From JAAYVZ01 sp035403265 (GTDB lineage: Bacteria; Acidobacteriota; Thermoanaerobaculia; Thermoanaerobaculales; Thermoanaerobaculaceae): a stretch of 64,000 bases of DNA. How positions within the stretch are numbered: the stretch's first letter is position 1; each line of letters starts with the position of its first letter. Under the pieces are notes generated by a model that worked only from the letters and a program-made list of their open reading frames with translations, was not told the DNA's origin and did no database searches. Shown piece after piece: positions 26,117-33,556 of this stretch. The DNA is taken from assembly GCA_035403265.1 (NCBI GenBank), contig DAONEV010000001.1, forward strand, positions 1-64,000, read 5' to 3'. The position numbers and the translations under genes are program-made.

Positions 26117-27357
26117 CCGCTATCACGAAGTGCCGGATCTGCGGCAGCACCGATCTCGCCGAGGTCGTCAACCTGGGCTCCATGGCGCTGACTGGGATCT
26201 TCCCGCGGCCCGGGGTCCACGTCGACGAGGCCCCGCTGCAGCTCCTGCGCTGCGCCACGGGCTGCGGCCTCGTGCAGATCGCGGAGACCTACGATCTCAG
26301 CAAGATGTACGGTGCCACCTACGGCTATCGCAGTGGCCTGAACCGCTCCATGGTGGCTCATCTCAGCAGCCTCGTTGCTGATATCATGGATCGCGTCGAC
26401 CTCGCGGCCGGCGACGTCGTCGTCGACATCGGTGCCAACGACGGCACCACGCTGGGCTTCTACCCGGATCGAGTCCGCCGCATCGGTGTCGACCCCAGTG
26501 GTGCCAAGTTCAAGGAGTTCTACAAGTCAGGTGTAGAACTGATCCCGGACTTCTTCTCGGCTGCCAAGCTGAAGGCTGTGCTGGGTGACAAGAAAGCCAA
26601 GGCCGTGACATCCTTCGCGATGTTCTACGATCTCGAGGATCCCCTGGCCTTCATGAAGGAGGTCGCCGAGATCCTCTGTGACGACGGGATCTGGGTCATG
26701 GAGCAGAGCTATCTCCCGGCCATGCTCCGGGCCAACGCCTTCGACACGATCTGCCACGAGCACATCGAATACTACGCCCTGGCGCAGATCGAGTGGATGG
26801 CTGAGCGTGCAGGTCTCGCCGTCATCGCGGTTGACGAGACCAGCACCAACGGTGGCAGCTTCGTGGTCACGCTGTCCCGGCGTGACTCCGCGAGTCACGT
26901 CGGCGCGTTCTGGACCACGTTCTTCAGCCCCGGGGTCCAGCGACTCCGGGATCAGGAGACCAGGTCAGCGCTGCGGGATCCCATGGCTTACCGGGCCTTC
27001 ACGCTGCGAAGCACCGCCGCAGTGATGGTGCTCGAGGAGTTCCTGCGCGAGGCCAAGAAGGCTGGCAAGACGTGCTGCGGCCTCGGAGCTAGCACCAAGG
27101 GCAACGTGGTGCTGCAGTCCATCCACGGGATCCGGGATCTCATCGCGACTATCGGCGACGTGAACCCGGACAAGTGGGGCTGCGTCACCCCGGGGACCCA
27201 TATCCCGATCGTCTCGGAAGATGACGTCCTCGCTGACGATCCCGACTATCTCATCGTGCTGCCCTGGCACTTCCGGAACAACTTCGTCGAGAACCCCAAG
27301 TTCAAGGGGCGCCGTCTCGTGTTCCCACTTCCTCAGCTGGAGATCGTGCAGCTATGA
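26113..27357 (+). CDS. NDP-hexose C-methyltransferase
   Basis: 414 residues; start ATG 26113 overlaps the previous stop. The architecture is that of the TylC3/NovU-type family. An N-terminal zinc motif (CRICGS at about 8-13 with a later CATGCGL) is followed by a SAM-binding core (VVVDIGANDGTTLGFYP, about 97-113), the catalytic-region signature ICHEHIEYYAL (about 215-225) and a C-terminal Rossmann-like domain (GLGASTKGNVVLQ). Family members methylate a carbon of an NDP-4-keto-6-deoxy sugar. That is the product type made by the next gene, so the two probably act in sequence. Confidence 0.85.
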   Translation: MTAITKCRICGSTDLAEVVNLGSMALTGIFPRPGVHVDEAPLQLLRCATGCGLVQIAETYDLSKMYGATYGYRSGLNRSMVAHLSSLVADIMDRVDLAAGDVVVDIGANDGTTLGFYPDRVRRIGVDPSGAKFKEFYKSGVELIPDFFSAAKLKAVLGDKKAKAVTSFAMFYDLEDPLAFMKEVAEILCDDGIWVMEQSYLPAMLRANAFDTICHEHIEYYALAQIEWMAERAGLAVIAVDETSTNGGSFVVTLSRRDSASHVGAFWTTFFSPGVQRLRDQETRSALRDPMAYRAFTLRSTAAVMVLEEFLREAKKAGKTCCGLGASTKGNVVLQSIHGIRDLIATIGDVNPDKWGCVTPGTHIPIVSEDDVLADDPDYLIVLPWHFRNNFVENPKFKGRRLVFPLPQLEIVQL

Positions 27358-28361
27358 AGACCGCACTCATCACCGGGATCGCCGGCCAGGACGGCGCCTA
27401 TCTCGCCCTGCACCTCCTTCACAAGGGTTACAAGGTAGTCGGGGCCCGGCGACACGGCAGCACCGGGGAGTCCTGGCGGCTCCAGCAGCTCGGCATCGAG
27501 GATCGCGTCGAGATCGTCGGGTTCGATGTTCTCGAGGACGCCTCGGTGCGCCGCGTCATCGACCACACCTGCCCCGACGAGGTCTACAATCTCGCGGCGC
27601 AGAGCTCGATCGCCTACGGCCTGGAGTGCCCCCAGTACACCGCGAACACCAACGGTCTCGGCGTACTCCGCATCCTGGAAGCGATCCGGGAAGTGAACCC
27701 GGCGATCAAGTTCTTCCAGGCGAGCTCGTCGGAGATGTTCGGCGACGTCCGCGGCACGAACTGGCAGCACGAGGGCACCGCGTTCAACCCACGGTCCCCC
27801 TACGGCACCGCGAAGCTCTTCGCGCACTGGAGTGTCAGGAACTATCGCGAGCTTCACGGCATCCACGCCAGCTCCGGGATCCTGTACAACCACACGAGCC
27901 CGCTGCAGGGTTCCGAGTTCCTGGCTCGCAAGGTCACGAAGCACTTCGGAACGTTCAACCAGGGGGTCCTCGAGATCGGCAATCTGGACGCCAGGCGGGA
28001 CTGGGGTTACGCCCCGGATTACGTCGACGCTATGTGGACCATGCTGCAGCAGCCCCGTGGTGACGACTACATCGTAGCCACCGGCAAAACGACGTCGGTC
28101 CGGGAGTTCATCACGGCGGCCGCGGCGCAGCGGTTCGCCGACCTGACGTGGTCCGGTGAAGGCGTCGACGAAGTCGGCGTCGACCAGACCGGCCGCGTCG
28201 TGGTTCGTGTTAATCCGAAGTTCTACCGCCCCGTGGAGAACGGAATGCTCTGTGGTGACAACACCAAGATCAGGACCTCGACGGGATGGTTCCCGGGCAC
28301 ACCAGTGGCTGAAATCATCGCCTACATGCTGCGGGCCGAGCACGCCACCCGGAAGACCTAG
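27354..28361 (+). CDS. gmd: GDP-mannose 4,6-dehydratase
   Basis: 335 residues, overlapping the previous gene by four bases. It has the NAD(P)-binding ITGIAGQDGAYLALHLLHKGY, EVYNLAAQSSIAYGLECP, SSSEMFGDV, the catalytic YGTAK (about 151-155) and RRDWGYAPDYVDAMWTMLQ, all diagnostic of GDP-mannose dehydratase. The length is normal. It makes GDP-4-keto-6-deoxy-mannose, precursor of GDP-rhamnose, GDP-fucose and their derivatives. No reductase or epimerase is seen in the window, so the C-methyltransferase or a host enzyme may take the product. Last gene before a strong terminator. Confidence 0.92.
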   Translation: MKTALITGIAGQDGAYLALHLLHKGYKVVGARRHGSTGESWRLQQLGIEDRVEIVGFDVLEDASVRRVIDHTCPDEVYNLAAQSSIAYGLECPQYTANTNGLGVLRILEAIREVNPAIKFFQASSSEMFGDVRGTNWQHEGTAFNPRSPYGTAKLFAHWSVRNYRELHGIHASSGILYNHTSPLQGSEFLARKVTKHFGTFNQGVLEIGNLDARRDWGYAPDYVDAMWTMLQQPRGDDYIVATGKTTSVREFITAAAAQRFADLTWSGEGVDEVGVDQTGRVVVRVNPKFYRPVENGMLCGDNTKIRTSTGWFPGTPVAEIIAYMLRAEHATRKT

Positions 28362-28446
28362 CCGGATTAGATACCCGGCACCGCCTGTCCGAACGCAGAG
28401 GGGTTCACTCCGCAGAAGTTAGTAGGCGCTAGGCCTTGTATCCGGT
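28361..28446 (+). ncRNA. Possible structured RNA (unassigned)
   Basis: Noncoding 86 bases closed by GCCGGAT (28361-28367) and ATCCGGT (28440-28446), seven pairs with one G-U. Inside, CGCCT pairs with AGGCG and GCAGAG with CTCCGC (one mismatch, 7-base loop). It does not fold as a tRNA (no T-arm next to the acceptor strand) and I do not recognise a known riboswitch. It could simply be 3' UTR sequence ahead of the terminator at 28454. Confidence 0.25.
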
Positions 28447-28453
28447 AAGCAAG

Positions 28454-28491
28454 ACGGCGAGGCCCAGCTACGTGCTGGGCCTCGCCGTTTC
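28454..28491 (+). terminator. Strong terminator hairpin after the sugar operon
   Basis: ACGGCGAGGCCCAGC and GCTGGGCCTCGCCGT form a perfect 15-bp stem around TACGT, followed by TTTC. It separates the sugar operon from ribonucleotide reductase. Confidence 0.8.
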
Positions 28492-28605
28492 AAGAATGAT
28501 CCTTGGGGTCAGCAACGACACACTGGACAGATGTGCCGGTTCGGGATCCTTGTCGGCGGACCACGGAGCTGTGCGCTGCAGCCCTCGCAGAAGTCCGTCA
28601 CCGAC

Positions 28606-28633
28606 TTGACTGTCAGTCAAGTGTCGCCATAAC
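28606..28633 (+). promoter_or_regulatory. Promoter with perfect inverted-repeat operator before ribonucleotide reductase
   Basis: The -35 TTGACT opens the perfect palindrome TTGACTGTCAGTCAA (7-bp arms). The -10 is less clear: CATAAC at 16-base or ATAACC at 17-base spacing. The 28492-28605 stretch before it holds nothing I can identify. The ATG at 28668 has GGAAAGGA upstream. A GTG at 28641 lies at the leaderless distance seen at sister promoters and is an alternative start. Confidence 0.6.
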
Positions 28634-28667
28634 CCGTGAAGTGCTGCTTCCCGGAAAGGAACAACCC

Positions 28668-31130
28668 ATGTCCACCGAGTCCCTCTCGGCTTTCAAGTTC
28701 GCATCATCCTACGGACGCTATCTCCCTGACCTGAAACGGCGTGAGGTCCCAGTCGAAGCCTTCGAGCGCGTCATCGCGATGCACCGCAAGAAGTATGAGG
28801 GAAAGGAAATCGAAGCGGATCTGGCGTATGCCCTGTCAGCCATGAAGGATGGACTCGTGTTGGGGTCCCAACGCGCCCTGCAGTTCGGCGGCGTCCCGAT
28901 CCTCCGCAAGGAGGCCCGGATCTACAACTGCACCACGAGTTACGTCGACCGGCCCCGCTTCTTCGCGGAGTGCTTCTGGCTCCTGCTCTGCGGCTGCGGC
29001 ACCGGGTTCTCGGTCCAGAAGCACCACGTCGCCAAGCTACCCACGATGCTGGCTCCGCAGGAGAAGGTCCACGCGACCTTCGTGGTTCCGGACACCTGTG
29101 AGGGCTGGGCTGACGCCCTCGGTGTCCTGATGGCGTCCTACGGCATCGCATCCCCGGAGCACGAGAGCTGGATCGGCACCACGGTCGACTTCGACTTCAG
29201 CCAGGTCCGCCCCAAGGGATCCACGATCTCCACGGGGTCCGGCAAGGCCCCGGGCCCGGAACCTCTGAAGATCGCCCTGGAGCAGGTCCGAGGGGTCCTG
29301 CAGCGCCGCATCGCCTCCTTCGGCATCGGCTCCGACTACATGCTGCGCCCCATCGACGCCTACGACGTCATCATGCACGTCAGCGACGCCGTCCTCGCCG
29401 GCGGGGTTCGCAGGAGCGCCACGATCTGCCTGTTCTCCGCCTTCGACGACGAGATGCGGAACGCGAAGACCGGGAACTGGCAGCAGGAGAACCCACAGCG
29501 CGGCCGCAGCAATAACAGCGCGGTGTTACTCCGCCACGACACGTCGTGGGAGCAGTTCAGCGACCTCTTCATGCAGGCCCGGCAGCAGTACGGGGAGCCC
29601 GGCTTCGTCTGGGCCGACAGCACCGAGATCACCTACAATCCGTGCGTCGAGATCGGGTTGTACCCCGCGATCACGAAGCGTGACTTCCACGAGGTCATGT
29701 ACGGGAAGACCTGGCAGGCCAATGGCCACGGCGTCGCCGAGGGCGACGAGCTCCTCTCGGGCTGGGCGTTCTGCAACCTCTGCGAGATCAACTCCAAGGC
29801 GTGCAAGACGGTCGAGGACTGGGAGCGCGCCACCAGAGCTGCTGCCATCCTGGGCACCCTGCAGGCCGGCTACACCCACTTCGAGTACCTCGGCGACGTC
29901 AGCACCGCCATCGCGAAGCGAGAGGCTCTGCTCGGGGTCTCCATGACCGGGATGATGGACAACCCGAAGTTCACCTTCGACCCCGAGTTCCAGCGCGACA
30001 TGGCGCAGCGCATCCTCATCGTCAACGAGGACTTGGCGCCGCGCATCGGGGTCCGACCCACGGCCCGGGCGACCTGCGTGAAGCCGGCCGGCTCGACATC
30101 CTGCATCCTGGGGACCTCCTCGGGAATCCACCCTCACCACGCCGCGAGGTACTTCCGCCGGGCCCAGGCCAACGAGATGGAAGCCCCGCTGCAGTTCTAT
30201 GAGCTCCACAACCCGGGCGCCGTGGAGCGTTCCGTGTGGTCCAAGAGCGGCACGGACCGTGTCGTCACGTTCTGCATCGAGGTCGCCGAGGATGCCCTGA
30301 CGAAGCGGGAGGTCGACGGGCTCCAGCAGCTCGAGTACGTCAAGCTGACCCAGGAGAACTGGGTCGCCGCGGGCTGCGTGAAGTCGCGCTGTGCCCAGCC
30401 CTGGCTCCGGCACAACGTCAGCAACACGATCTCGATCCACCGGGACCAACAGGTCGCCGCAGCTCGGTACATCTACGAGAACCGGGACAGCTTCGCCGGG
30501 GTCAGCATCCTGGATGCCTCCGGTGATCTCGACTACGTCCAGGCTCCGTTCTGCGAGGTCCGGTACCCCGAGGAGCTCGTCAAGGACTACGGCGATGCCG
30601 TGTTCTTCGCCTCGGGGCTCATCGTCGACGGGCTCCACGCCTTCGGCAACAACCTCTGGCTGGCCTGCGACACCGCCATGGGCACCGGCGAAGCCAGCAA
30701 GCTCGCCGAGGCCCCGTCGTACCCGATGCGCCAGGATCTCCTCCCGGATGCCATCAAGAAGGCCTACGACGACGTCCACGCCCAGAAGAAGGACTGGGTT
30801 CGCAGAGCCGTGAAGTTCGCCCAGAACTACTTCGGCTTCGAGCCCGGGGATCTCAAGAAGGCGGCACAGGCCCTGAAGGCCCCGAGGAAGAGCACCGACG
30901 TCGCCATGAACAGCGGGGCGCTCATCAACGACTACGAGAAGGCCGTGGCCCCGTTGCGCCGCATGACGTACTGCCTCAAGGAGGTCAGCAACCTGAAGCG
31001 CTGGAACGACCTCACCAGGGAGCACCAGCCCGTCGACTTCACCAAGATGGTCGAGAACGAGGACGGCACCGTGAACGTCGTCCTGGATGCGGCCTGCGCC
31101 GGGGGATCCTGCACGCTCCAGCTCGCCTGA
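28668..31130 (+). CDS. nrdJ: Adenosylcobalamin-dependent (class II) ribonucleotide reductase
   Basis: 820 residues from ATG 28668 with a strong GGAAAGGA site. The single chain carries the redox cysteine in RIYNCTTSY (C88), the radical-site loop NPCVEI (C326, E328), FCNLCEI, the substrate-phosphate region CVKPAGSTSC...SSGIHPHHAARYFRR (from about 470), and a C-terminal shuttle pair CAGGSC (C810, C815). This is the RTPR-like monomeric class II layout that reduces ribonucleotides with coenzyme B12, supplying DNA precursors. It needs no separate small subunit, which fits its monocistronic setting between two terminators. B12 must come from the host. Confidence 0.9.
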   Translation: MSTESLSAFKFASSYGRYLPDLKRREVPVEAFERVIAMHRKKYEGKEIEADLAYALSAMKDGLVLGSQRALQFGGVPILRKEARIYNCTTSYVDRPRFFAECFWLLLCGCGTGFSVQKHHVAKLPTMLAPQEKVHATFVVPDTCEGWADALGVLMASYGIASPEHESWIGTTVDFDFSQVRPKGSTISTGSGKAPGPEPLKIALEQVRGVLQRRIASFGIGSDYMLRPIDAYDVIMHVSDAVLAGGVRRSATICLFSAFDDEMRNAKTGNWQQENPQRGRSNNSAVLLRHDTSWEQFSDLFMQARQQYGEPGFVWADSTEITYNPCVEIGLYPAITKRDFHEVMYGKTWQANGHGVAEGDELLSGWAFCNLCEINSKACKTVEDWERATRAAAILGTLQAGYTHFEYLGDVSTAIAKREALLGVSMTGMMDNPKFTFDPEFQRDMAQRILIVNEDLAPRIGVRPTARATCVKPAGSTSCILGTSSGIHPHHAARYFRRAQANEMEAPLQFYELHNPGAVERSVWSKSGTDRVVTFCIEVAEDALTKREVDGLQQLEYVKLTQENWVAAGCVKSRCAQPWLRHNVSNTISIHRDQQVAAARYIYENRDSFAGVSILDASGDLDYVQAPFCEVRYPEELVKDYGDAVFFASGLIVDGLHAFGNNLWLACDTAMGTGEASKLAEAPSYPMRQDLLPDAIKKAYDDVHAQKKDWVRRAVKFAQNYFGFEPGDLKKAAQALKAPRKSTDVAMNSGALINDYEKAVAPLRRMTYCLKEVSNLKRWNDLTREHQPVDFTKMVENEDGTVNVVLDAACAGGSCTLQLA

Positions 31131-31150
31131 GCTCCGGGGCCCCGCGTCGG

Positions 31151-31190
31151 AACCCCGCCTCTGGTCTCAGGGGCGGGGTTCTTTCGTTTC
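31151..31190 (+). terminator. Rho-independent terminator after nrdJ
   Basis: AACCCCGCC and GGCGGGGTT form a perfect 9-bp stem around a 12-base loop, followed by CTTTCGTTTC. It lies 20 bases after the nrdJ stop. Confidence 0.85.
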
Positions 31191-31203
31191 TGCTGGTCCC
31201 CGC

Positions 31204-31231
31204 TTTACTGCCAGTCAACTCGGCATAGCCT
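31204..31231 (+). promoter_or_regulatory. Leaderless sigma70-like promoter with overlapping inverted repeat
   Basis: TTTACT-N16-TAGCCT, with the -10 ending seven bases before ATG 31239 (the same start as 31394 after removal of the false gap). TTTACTGCCAGTCAA is the third copy of the imperfect palindrome at 23523 and 28606. No Shine-Dalgarno precedes the ATG. Confidence 0.6.
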
Positions 31232-31273
31232 TTTGGCCATGAGCCAGACCAACGCCATGCTGGGCGCCGCCTT

Positions 31274-31373
31274 NNNNNNNNNNNNNNNNNNNNNNNNNNN
31301 NNNNNNNNNNNNNNNNNNNNNNNNNNNNNNNNNNNNNNNNNNNNNNNNNNNNNNNNNNNNNNNNNNNNNNNNN
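31274..31373. other. False assembly gap (100 N) with 55-base flanking duplicate
   Basis: Bases 31219-31273 and 31374-31428 are identical (start ctcggcatag, end gcgccgcctt). Both copies contain the same gene start, so the downstream gene is single, not duplicated. Confidence 0.93.
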
Positions 31374-31393
31374 CTCGGCATAGCCTTTTGGCC

Positions 31394-32176
31394 ATGAGCC
31401 AGACCAACGCCATGCTGGGCGCCGCCTTCTTGGACCCCAATGTTATCTGTGCCACCATCGACCCCATGGGCATGGTGAAGGCGCACCGCGGCGCCATGCC
31501 GGTCTACGCGGGCACGGCGCAGCGCTGGGCCAGCAGCCCCGGCGGGACCGCGGAGTCCCTGGGACTCAGCGAGCTCGGCGGTACCCCGGGCTTCGAGGCT
31601 GGCAACGCGCTCATCATGAACCCGCACTACCAGGGGCCCGCCCTGCAGCTCCCGCCGGGCACGATCCGGACCACGGCCATGATCCAGGCTGAGGCCAGGC
31701 TCGCCGAAGCCATGGTGCTCGCCAAAGCTCAGAACGGCCGGCCCGGGGCACACCCCGTGGACGCCGCGGCTGCCCTGGGGCTCCCGCCGCAGCCCGAGAC
31801 CCAGGCGCCCGAGGAAGGCTCCGCGATCAACCGCCCCACGCCGGTCGAGGGTCTCGTCGGCTTCAAGATGGAGCCCAGGACCCCCATGCTGACTCCGGGC
31901 CCCATCGGGAAGTTCCCCACGGCAGCTGAGATCGAGGCGGCTGCCAAGGCGGCCGCGGGCCCCGTGGAGACCGTTCCGGCTCCGGCGCCGCTGAGCACTC
32001 GCGTGGACCCCCTCGCTGAGCTCCTCAAGGCTGACCCGGAGCAGATGCCGGTGCGTGAGATCCTCCGCAGCCTGATCCTGGCCCTGGACCTCGGGTTCAA
32101 CGGGAACCAGGACCTCAAGAAGATGCGTGCCGCGGTGGCATCCATGGCCGACGGCGTCCGGAAAGGGATCCTGTGA
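31394..32176 (+). CDS. Unknown protein, probable virion or regulatory-operon member
   Basis: 260 residues from ATG 31394 (MSQTNAMLGAAFLDPNVICATIDPMGM); the copy at 31239 is the same start duplicated by the false gap. The middle is Pro/Ala-rich and low in complexity. A short helical C-terminus (LAELLKADPEQMPVREILRSLILALDLGFNGNQDLKKMRAAV) may mediate assembly. No family recognised. Its leaderless promoter carries the shared inverted repeat, and the next gene is an XRE regulator overlapping it by four bases. Confidence 0.65.
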   Translation: MSQTNAMLGAAFLDPNVICATIDPMGMVKAHRGAMPVYAGTAQRWASSPGGTAESLGLSELGGTPGFEAGNALIMNPHYQGPALQLPPGTIRTTAMIQAEARLAEAMVLAKAQNGRPGAHPVDAAAALGLPPQPETQAPEEGSAINRPTPVEGLVGFKMEPRTPMLTPGPIGKFPTAAEIEAAAKAAAGPVETVPAPAPLSTRVDPLAELLKADPEQMPVREILRSLILALDLGFNGNQDLKKMRAAVASMADGVRKGIL

Positions 32177-32406
32177 TCAACAACATCAAGGAAGCCCAGA
32201 CCATCGGCGAGGCCTGGCGCTATGCACGTCAGCATCCCAAGCAGGGTGCCGCGCTGTCCCAGGAGGAGTGCGCCGCACAGCTCGGGATCTCGGAAAGCTA
32301 CCTCTCCCTGATCGAGAACGGGAAGCGACCGAACCCACCGGTCAGCTTGGCGAAGCGCATGGCTGCGGTGTCCCGGTACACCCTCGAAGAGCTCCTGCCT
32401 CCGTGA
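32173..32406 (+). CDS. Small XRE/Cro-type DNA-binding protein
   Basis: 77 residues with a GTG start overlapping the upstream TGA (GTGA). Residues about 27-55 (LSQEECAAQLGISESYLSLIENGKRPNPP) are a classical helix-turn-helix of the XRE family, and there is no additional effector domain. It is the only recognisable transcription factor in the window. It is co-transcribed from a promoter overlapped by an inverted repeat, an arrangement typical of autoregulation (inference). Confidence 0.85.
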   Translation: MINNIKEAQTIGEAWRYARQHPKQGAALSQEECAAQLGISESYLSLIENGKRPNPPVSLAKRMAAVSRYTLEELLPP

Positions 32407-32408
32407 AC

Positions 32409-32426
32409 GGTCTCCGCTGGGAGACC
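32409..32426 (+). terminator. 18-base hairpin element, copy 3 (inverted orientation)
   Basis: GGTCTCC-GCTG-GGAGACC is the exact reverse complement of the element at 15259-15276. It follows the XRE gene stop by two bases and precedes a new promoter, again at an operon boundary. CAGCTTTCC follows. Confidence 0.6.
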
Positions 32427-32430
32427 CAGC

Positions 32431-32458
32431 TTTCCTGAGCGGGCCGAACCAGTAGGCT
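32431..32458 (+). promoter_or_regulatory. Leaderless sigma70-like promoter
   Basis: TTTCCT-N16-TAGGCT, with the -10 ending seven bases before ATG 32466. It lies directly behind the hairpin at 32409. The -35 is weaker than in the TTGACT promoters. Confidence 0.45.
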
Positions 32459-32465
32459 GGGAGCC

Positions 32466-33215
32466 ATGTCGACCAACGCGGTCTCATCGGTCAACTCGAC
32501 GCAAGGCGGCGAACGCCGCATCCTGTCCGGAGCCGCGGCATCCGCTGTCATCGCCGCGGCGTCGTCCAGCACCGAAGCCGCCATCGCCCCGGATGCCTTG
32601 CTGGAGCAATGGGAGAACGATCTCCAGGTCGCCTTCGGGCTCAGGGCCGACGGCCGCCTCGTGGTCCCGGTGCAAGTCACGGACCCCGCGGTCCTGCATG
32701 ACGGCGACTTCTGGATCGGTCTCAACCTGGGGCTCCCGGAACTCCGGTACCGGATGTCCGGGGTCACCTATGTCCTCGGCGGCTCCGGGGGCTCCGGGCC
32801 CACGACCTCCGGGCTCAGCCTGCCCTGCCTGACCAACGGGCTCAAGAAGGGCGTCGCGGTCCGCACCCTGGACAGCGGCGGCATGAAGTGCGACGTCGCC
32901 GGCGTCGGTGTCGGCTCCGTTGCCGGTGGCCTGTACCGCGCCGTGGGGGTCATCAACGCGGATGTCTCCGGGGCGACCCCGGTCGAGATCCTGATGTCCG
33001 GGATGCGCATCGATCTCACGGGCCCCCAGATCGACTTCCTGACCGGGGGCTCCACGGGGGTCCTGGTTCCGACACGGCGCTACTTCGTTTCCGTCAGCGG
33101 CCGCTGGTCCGTGACCCCGCTGCTCGAGGCCGGCGCCGAAGTCGTGGTGCCCCTGGGCGTCGCGATGACCACGACGAACTTCCTGGTCCAGATCGGACCC
33201 GCGGTGATCCTATGA
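32466..33215 (+). CDS. Unknown protein, possible fibre or virion component
   Basis: 249 residues. An Ala/Ser-rich N-terminus (SGAAASAVIAAASSSTEAAIAPDALLEQWENDL) is followed by a beta-rich body with glycine linkers (VLGGSGGSGPTTSGLSL). The C-terminus is hydrophobic and beta-like. No family recognised. It heads an operon whose third gene is a DUF2793-type fibre, so an appendage role is plausible. Confidence 0.6.
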   Translation: MSTNAVSSVNSTQGGERRILSGAAASAVIAAASSSTEAAIAPDALLEQWENDLQVAFGLRADGRLVVPVQVTDPAVLHDGDFWIGLNLGLPELRYRMSGVTYVLGGSGGSGPTTSGLSLPCLTNGLKKGVAVRTLDSGGMKCDVAGVGVGSVAGGLYRAVGVINADVSGATPVEILMSGMRIDLTGPQIDFLTGGSTGVLVPTRRYFVSVSGRWSVTPLLEAGAEVVVPLGVAMTTTNFLVQIGPAVIL

Positions 33216-33556
33216 GCGACCCTGTCCCTGCTCCTGCAGCTGACCACAGCCTCTCCGGCATGGGTCTCAAGGTACCCTGGATGGGTGCCGGTGCCGGCGC
33301 CCTGATCGCCGGCGGTGCCGACCTCCTCAGTGGTCGCCCAAAGAACTGGCGTCGCACCCTGCGCAAGAGCCTCACCGGTGCCGCCGCAGGCGTCGGCGGC
33401 GAGCTCGGGCTCCGCCTCGGCGGCGAGCTCGCGAGGCGGCACGCCGTGGCCGGCGGCGGTCCCGCCACGGTCGGCCTGACCCCGGTGATCGGTGGTCTCG
33501 GCGGCGCCGCCGCTGGCTACTTCGCGGCCCGGGACAACGACGAGGATGAGACCTAG
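33212..33556 (+). CDS. Small glycine-zipper membrane-associated protein
   Basis: 114 residues, start ATG 33212 overlapping the previous stop by four bases. Two Gly/Ala-rich helices (AGAGALIAGGADLLSG and VIGGLGGAAAGYFAA) flank a basic segment (RPKNWRRTLRKSLTG). The acidic end is DNDEDE. Similar glycine-zipper proteins occur at 57813 and in the gene at 51668. Possibly a membrane-inserting virion protein involved in genome delivery; function unproven. Confidence 0.6.
   Translation: MSDPVPAPAADHSLSGMGLKVPWMGAGAGALIAGGADLLSGRPKNWRRTLRKSLTGAAAGVGGELGLRLGGELARRHAVAGGGPATVGLTPVIGGLGGAAAGYFAARDNDEDET

Noticed and set aside
28361..28446. tRNA gene with a 7-bp acceptor-like stem
   Set aside because: No T-arm with TTCRA loop next to the 3' strand, no D-arm and no anticodon arm at the required distances.
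28492..28667. Adenosylcobalamin riboswitch upstream of the B12-dependent reductase
   Set aside because: The B12-box consensus and the expected length of about 200 bases of structured leader are not seen; the promoter starts only about 60 bases before the ATG.
31239..31273. A separate small gene starting at ATG 31239
   Set aside because: It is the 55-base duplicate of the real start at 31394 created by the false gap.
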